Source: Mycobacterium sp. Root135 (lineage in GTDB: Bacteria > Actinomycetota > Actinomycetes > Mycobacteriales > Mycobacteriaceae). Taken from it: a DNA stretch of 64,000 bases. Made by a program: the position numbers and the translations under genes. The stretch covers positions 62,001-126,000 of the forward strand of contig NZ_LMEZ01000007.1 of NCBI RefSeq assembly GCF_001426545.1, given 5' to 3'. Below, one piece after another: positions 60,626 through 64,000 of the stretch; the stretch's first letter is position 1, and every line of letters starts with the position of its first letter. Below the pieces are notes generated by a model. That model searched no databases, was not told the origin of the DNA, and was given only the letters and a program-made list of their open reading frames with translations.

Positions 60626-61912
60626 TCAAGTGAGTTTCAGCGCGGCGGCTTCCACCGCGAGCATGCCGAGGCACCGGGCGTCGGCCGCGACCTCGGCCGC
60701 CATGGCACGCCGCTGCTCGTCGGACTCGCTCAACTCCGCCGCCAACAGGGCGCACCGCACCAACGTCGGTGCCGCACCGGTCCGTTCGGCGACGGCGCGG
60801 GCCCTCGTCAGGTCGGCCCCGGCCTGGTCACGGTCACCGGCCAGCAGACGCAGTCGTGCCGTCGCCAGGGCCACCGGCCCCACGACGCCGATCTGACCGA
60901 GGACGGCGATCCGGTTGCCAAATGGGTGCAGTTCGTCCAGCAGCGGTCCGGCGTAGCGCGTCAGCCCGTTGTCCGCGGCGAGGTGGGCGAGCAACACGAG
61001 GTGGCCCAGCGTCGTCCACACGTGCGGCCTCGTCCGCGTGGCCAGCCACTCCGAGAGCAACGTCTCCGCGGCGTCCGGGACGTCCGGCCCGTCGGCGACG
61101 GTCAGCAGGGCGGTCTTGACCAAATCCACCATGGTCTGCCCACCGGTCTCGGGCGTGGCAGCCACCGCCAACCACTGTGGGTCGATCGGACCGCCCGTCT
61201 CCCGCAGCAGCGACACCGCCGCCATCAAACCGCTGCCCGCGCCGTACAATTCGGTCTGTTCGTGGACGTGGGCGGCGATGCCGTGGTGCCGCTCGGCTTC
61301 GGCGAAGTCGCCGCGCCACACCGCGAGCACCGCCTCCATCCACCGCAACTGGGCGCGGAGCACCGGCAGCGTGAGCGCCTCGCTGCCCTCGATGCCCATC
61401 GCCAGTCGGCGGGCCGCCGCGTCGACGTCGCCCAGGTTCATCTCGGCCATCGTGCACACCGAATTCGAGATCACCCGGTCCTCGCGGGAGCGGTTGTGCC
61501 GCAGGCCGTTCAGTTGCTCCGCCCAGACGAGCGTGCGTTCGCTGGCGGTCGCCACCCCGGAGTAGGTGATCAAGCGTCCCGTCAACACGTCGGCCAGGAC
61601 GTCGGGATCGCCGGTCGACTCGGCGAGCTGTTCGGCCCGGTCCAGATGAGCCGCAGCCACTTCGGTGCGCGGGTCGTAGCAGTGCCCCACCGCGAGGGCG
61701 GCCAGCACCCGCGCGCCTGCGGCGGCATCCCGATCGGCGACACGCGCCGCGTCCTCCAGCACCCCGACGAGGTCACCGGGGTCCTCCCCCGGCGCGAGCC
61801 ACGGCCAGGCGCCGCTGGCCCGCAGCAGCGTGCTGGCCACCAGGCCCGCGGTCGTCGTCCGCCCCGCCCGAAGCGCTTCCGTCAGGTACCGCTCGACGGT
61901 CGTCAGGACCAA
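60626..61912 (-). CDS. C-terminal (TPR-like) part of the interrupted BTAD regulator
   Basis: A 428-residue frame of helical repeats (LDRAEQLAESTGDPDVLADVLTGRL, AEMNLGDVDAAARRLAMGIEG, WRGDFAEAERHHGIAAHVHEQ, LLAGDRDQAGADLTRARAVAER), typical of the TPR tail of AfsR/BTAD regulators. Its first codon TTG (61912-61910) immediately follows the TGA that ends the upstream part, in the same frame. It is therefore best read as the continuation of one protein rather than an independent gene, although a short separate product could still be made by reinitiation. Confidence 0.75.
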   Translation of the reverse strand: MVLTTVERYLTEALRAGRTTTAGLVASTLLRASGAWPWLAPGEDPGDLVGVLEDAARVADRDAAAGARVLAALAVGHCYDPRTEVAAAHLDRAEQLAESTGDPDVLADVLTGRLITYSGVATASERTLVWAEQLNGLRHNRSREDRVISNSVCTMAEMNLGDVDAAARRLAMGIEGSEALTLPVLRAQLRWMEAVLAVWRGDFAEAERHHGIAAHVHEQTELYGAGSGLMAAVSLLRETGGPIDPQWLAVAATPETGGQTMVDLVKTALLTVADGPDVPDAAETLLSEWLATRTRPHVWTTLGHLVLLAHLAADNGLTRYAGPLLDELHPFGNRIAVLGQIGVVGPVALATARLRLLAGDRDQAGADLTRARAVAERTGAAPTLVRCALLAAELSESDEQRRAMAAEVAADARCLGMLAVEAAALKLT

Positions 61913-64000
61913 TCATCCTCTGCCGGCGCGGGAATGGGCCTCCAGCATCGCCACGGTCAGCGCGTCCCGCTGCGCCTCGTCGCGGGCCGCGGCGGGTATC
62001 CGGTCGTAGGCGTCCAGCGCCGCTTGCCACCACGTCGCCGCGATGTCGGAGCTCCATCGCTCCGTCGCGTCCTCGGCCGCGCGGCGACACGCCTCGACCA
62101 CGACGTCGGGTTCCACCAACGGCTGCGCCGCCACCAGATGCAGTGCCCGCCGCGTCAATGCGTCGGCCCCGACCCCGTCGGCCAGCACCTCGGCGACCGT
62201 GGCGTGCAGGCGTTGTCGGCGAAGTGCCGGCATGCTCGCGACGAGCTGCTCGCGCAGAAGACCGTGCGCGAAGGCGTATCCGTCGCCGGTGTGCGACGGC
62301 ACGACGATGCGTTCGTCGGCCGCCTCGTCGAGATGGTCCGCAAGCACGTCGACGTCCAGGCGGGTCGCCTTTGCGAGCACCGCCACGTCGACGTCGTCCC
62401 CGATGACCGCCGCGGTGCGCAGCATCTGCAGCACCGCCGGGTCCAATCCGGCGAAGCGTCGGTCCAGCACCGACTTCACGGCGACGGGAATCTCGTTGCC
62501 CTGACGCTCGTCTCGCGGCAACCGCGCGTATTCGCACACGAAGAACGGGTTGCCTCCGGTCCGCTCGGCGAGGGTGGCCGCCTCGGCCGCGGTGACCGCC
62601 TCGTCGGCGACCTGAGTGGCCAGGGTGGCGACGTCGTGTGACGACAGGGCGGGCACCTCGACGTGACGGTTGTGCGCGCCGCGGGCGACGGTGCCCAGCA
62701 GGCGCGTCAGCTCAGGGGTGGGCTCGCCGTCGCGGACGGTCAGCACCATGGCGACGGGATGGTCGCGCAGCGCCCCGGCGACGTATGCCAGGCAGCCCGT
62801 CGACGCCGAGTCCGCCCACTGCACGTCGTCGACGACGACGGCTTGCACGTCCGGCGCCGCCTCGAGCAAACCCTGAACCCGTTCGTAGACACGGAATCTC
62901 GCCGTGTCCGGATCCGCGTCGTCCGGCACCTGCAGCACCTCGTCGGCGTCGGCGCCGAGCGCGCGCACCAGCTGACGCATCGGCCACCACGGCGGCGTCG
63001 CCGACTCGTCGGGACAGCTGATCCACACGACCCGGCCACCAGCCTCGGCGACCCGACCCGCCACCTCCTCGGCCAGGCGGGTCTTCCCGATCCCCGGCGG
63101 CCCGGACAGCACCAGCCAACGGGTGGCTCCCCCGCCCACGTCGGCGAGAAGGTCTGCGACCGTGCCCAACTCGCGATGCCTGCCGACAAGGAGGGCCCGT
63201 TGCGGTGGCCCGGCGGGTTCGGTCGCCGGCACGGCGGGCACCGTCGGCGTGGCCACCTCGGCGGCTCCGGTCCACTCGGGGTGCCGCGGCCACGCGGCGA
63301 GCTCCGGCGCCTGCCGCAGGATGGCCGTCTGCAGCTCGCGCAGCTCGGGTCCTGGCTGCAGCCCGAGCTCGGCGTCGAGGGTGCGGACGTGGCGCGTGTA
63401 GGTCTCCAACGCATCCGAGGTGCGGCCGCAACGGTAGAGCGCCAGGACGTGCAACCAGCAGGCCCGGTCGGACAGCGGATCCGCCGCACTCAACTGCGCG
63501 GCCGACGCCAGCGCGAGGGGCGTCCGACCCAGCGCCAGCAGCGCACTGATGCGGTAGTCCAGGCAGTCCCTTCGCATCTCCTCGGCCGCCGTCGCATCCG
63601 GACCCACCCATGGCTGATCCCGGAGATCCTCGAGAAAGGGACCGCGCCACAACGACATTGCGGCGTCGGCCTGCTCGAGCGCCACGGTCCAGTCGTGCGA
63701 CTCCACCGCCGCAGCCGCGCGACCCACCGTCGAGGTGAAGACCGTCAGGTCGACGTCGTCCTGTCCGACGGTGAGGTAGTACCCCGGCGACTGCCGAACG
63801 ATAGGCGAGGCGAGGCGCCCCGTCGCCGCGCCGTCGCGAAGGGCCCGACGCAGATTCGACACGTACGCCTGCAGGCTCGCCGTCGCACTACCCGGGGCGT
63901 CGTCACCCCACACCGCGTCGGTCAGCCGGTCGACCGAGACGACACGACCCCGCGCCAGCAGCAGCACCGCCAGCACGGCACGCTGCTTCGGCGGGCCGAC
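61913..64000 (-). CDS. BTAD-AAA transcriptional regulator (SARP/AfsR-like), 5' end outside window, interrupted by TGA
   Basis: At least 695 residues running off the right edge. The edge reads VGPPKQRAVLAVLLLARGRVV, the start of an OmpR-like DNA-binding domain (LTDAVWGDDAPGSATASLQAYVSNLRRAL). It is followed by a BTAD domain (LEQADAAMSLWRGPFLEDL ... ALETYTRHVRTLDAELGLQPG), then an AAA/NB-ARC-type ATPase with Walker A SGPPGIGKTRLA and Walker B VVVDDVQWAD, then helical repeats. TGA at 61915-61913 stops it, but the same frame continues as an ORF for 428 more codons. A full-length regulator of over 1100 residues is the usual form. Confidence 0.82.
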   Translation of the reverse strand, partial: VGPPKQRAVLAVLLLARGRVVSVDRLTDAVWGDDAPGSATASLQAYVSNLRRALRDGAATGRLASPIVRQSPGYYLTVGQDDVDLTVFTSTVGRAAAAVESHDWTVALEQADAAMSLWRGPFLEDLRDQPWVGPDATAAEEMRRDCLDYRISALLALGRTPLALASAAQLSAADPLSDRACWLHVLALYRCGRTSDALETYTRHVRTLDAELGLQPGPELRELQTAILRQAPELAAWPRHPEWTGAAEVATPTVPAVPATEPAGPPQRALLVGRHRELGTVADLLADVGGGATRWLVLSGPPGIGKTRLAEEVAGRVAEAGGRVVWISCPDESATPPWWPMRQLVRALGADADEVLQVPDDADPDTARFRVYERVQGLLEAAPDVQAVVVDDVQWADSASTGCLAYVAGALRDHPVAMVLTVRDGEPTPELTRLLGTVARGAHNRHVEVPALSSHDVATLATQVADEAVTAAEAATLAERTGGNPFFVCEYARLPRDERQGNEIPVAVKSVLDRRFAGLDPAVLQMLRTAAVIGDDVDVAVLAKATRLDVDVLADHLDEAADERIVVPSHTGDGYAFAHGLLREQLVASMPALRRQRLHATVAEVLADGVGADALTRRALHLVAAQPLVEPDVVVEACRRAAEDATERWSSDIAATWWQAALDAYDRIPAAARDEAQRDALTVAMLEAHSRAGRG

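Noticed and set aside
61910..61915. In-frame TGA as a selenocysteine codon
   Set aside because: The position is in a helical-repeat linker, not a redox site. No SECIS-like structure is evident just downstream, and mycobacteria are not expected to use it here.
59990..62641. 883-residue rightward open frame across the FAD oxidoreductase and BTAD genes
   Set aside because: Arg/His/Gly-rich with no motifs. The reverse strand carries well-supported domains throughout.
1..64000. CRISPR array, rRNA or replication origin
   Set aside because: No regularly spaced repeats, no rRNA-like sequence and no DnaA-box cluster noticed on reading.

Overview
The window is about 64 kb of high-GC actinobacterial DNA and reads as the chromosome of a fast-growing mycobacterium (Mycolicibacterium-like). 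Supporting signs are a prpR / prpD-prpB methylcitrate locus, a GabD2-type succinate-semialdehyde dehydrogenase, an Rv2172c-type methylenetetrahydrofolate reductase, LLM flavin/F420 oxidoreductases, a PknB-like PASTA kinase, a TopoNM-like second type II topoisomerase, a mycobacterial initiator tRNA, many GTG starts and short ATGA/GTGA overlaps. No rRNA, IS transposase, integrase or CRISPR array was found.

Layout. 1-4.3 kb: propionate module (prpB partial, prpD, divergent prpR) and an MTHFR-like gene convergent with prpR. 4.6-9.7 kb: gabD2, two SDRs and the C-terminal remnant of a GMC oxidoreductase, divergent from an AraC regulator. 9.7-22 kb: PknB paralogue, APC permease, short UvrA-like ABC protein, DUF4239 protein, and a MarR regulator divergent from a GyrB/GyrA-like topoisomerase pair. 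21.8-26.5 kb: IclR regulator, creatinase, NCS1 permease and NodB-fold cyclic-imide-hydrolase-like protein, probably for creatine/creatinine or hydantoin use. 26.5-37 kb: MFS/crotonase/aldehyde dehydrogenase operon under a GntR protein, then small enzymes and regulators. 37-45.7 kb: two divergent transcription units sharing a TGTTGCA operator (LLM oxygenase, tautomerase, aldehyde dehydrogenase, hydrolase, two AA_synth proteins; BCCT transporter, SnoaL protein, flavin reductase, GntR regulator). This gene set resembles the trigonelline pathway. 45.8-54.2 kb: APC permease/UspA/ferredoxin, a zinc-finger-TetR fusion, and a split-transketolase/SDR/epoxide-hydrolase operon with a duplicated, apparently leaderless promoter.

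The most notable region is 54.5-59.0 kb. It looks less GC-rich by eye, is flanked by an imperfect 37-bp direct repeat, and lies next to the 3' end of the initiator tRNA gene. It carries a membrane-anchored DEDDh exonuclease with a BRCT-like domain and, on the other strand, a three-gene operon of CD-NTase-like cyclase, E2-like protein and single-pass membrane protein. I read this operon as an E2-only (type II-short) CBASS anti-phage system with an effector I do not recognise.

Right of the tRNA are a berberine-bridge-type FAD oxidoreductase and a BTAD-AAA-TPR regulator that runs off the window and is interrupted by one in-frame TGA.
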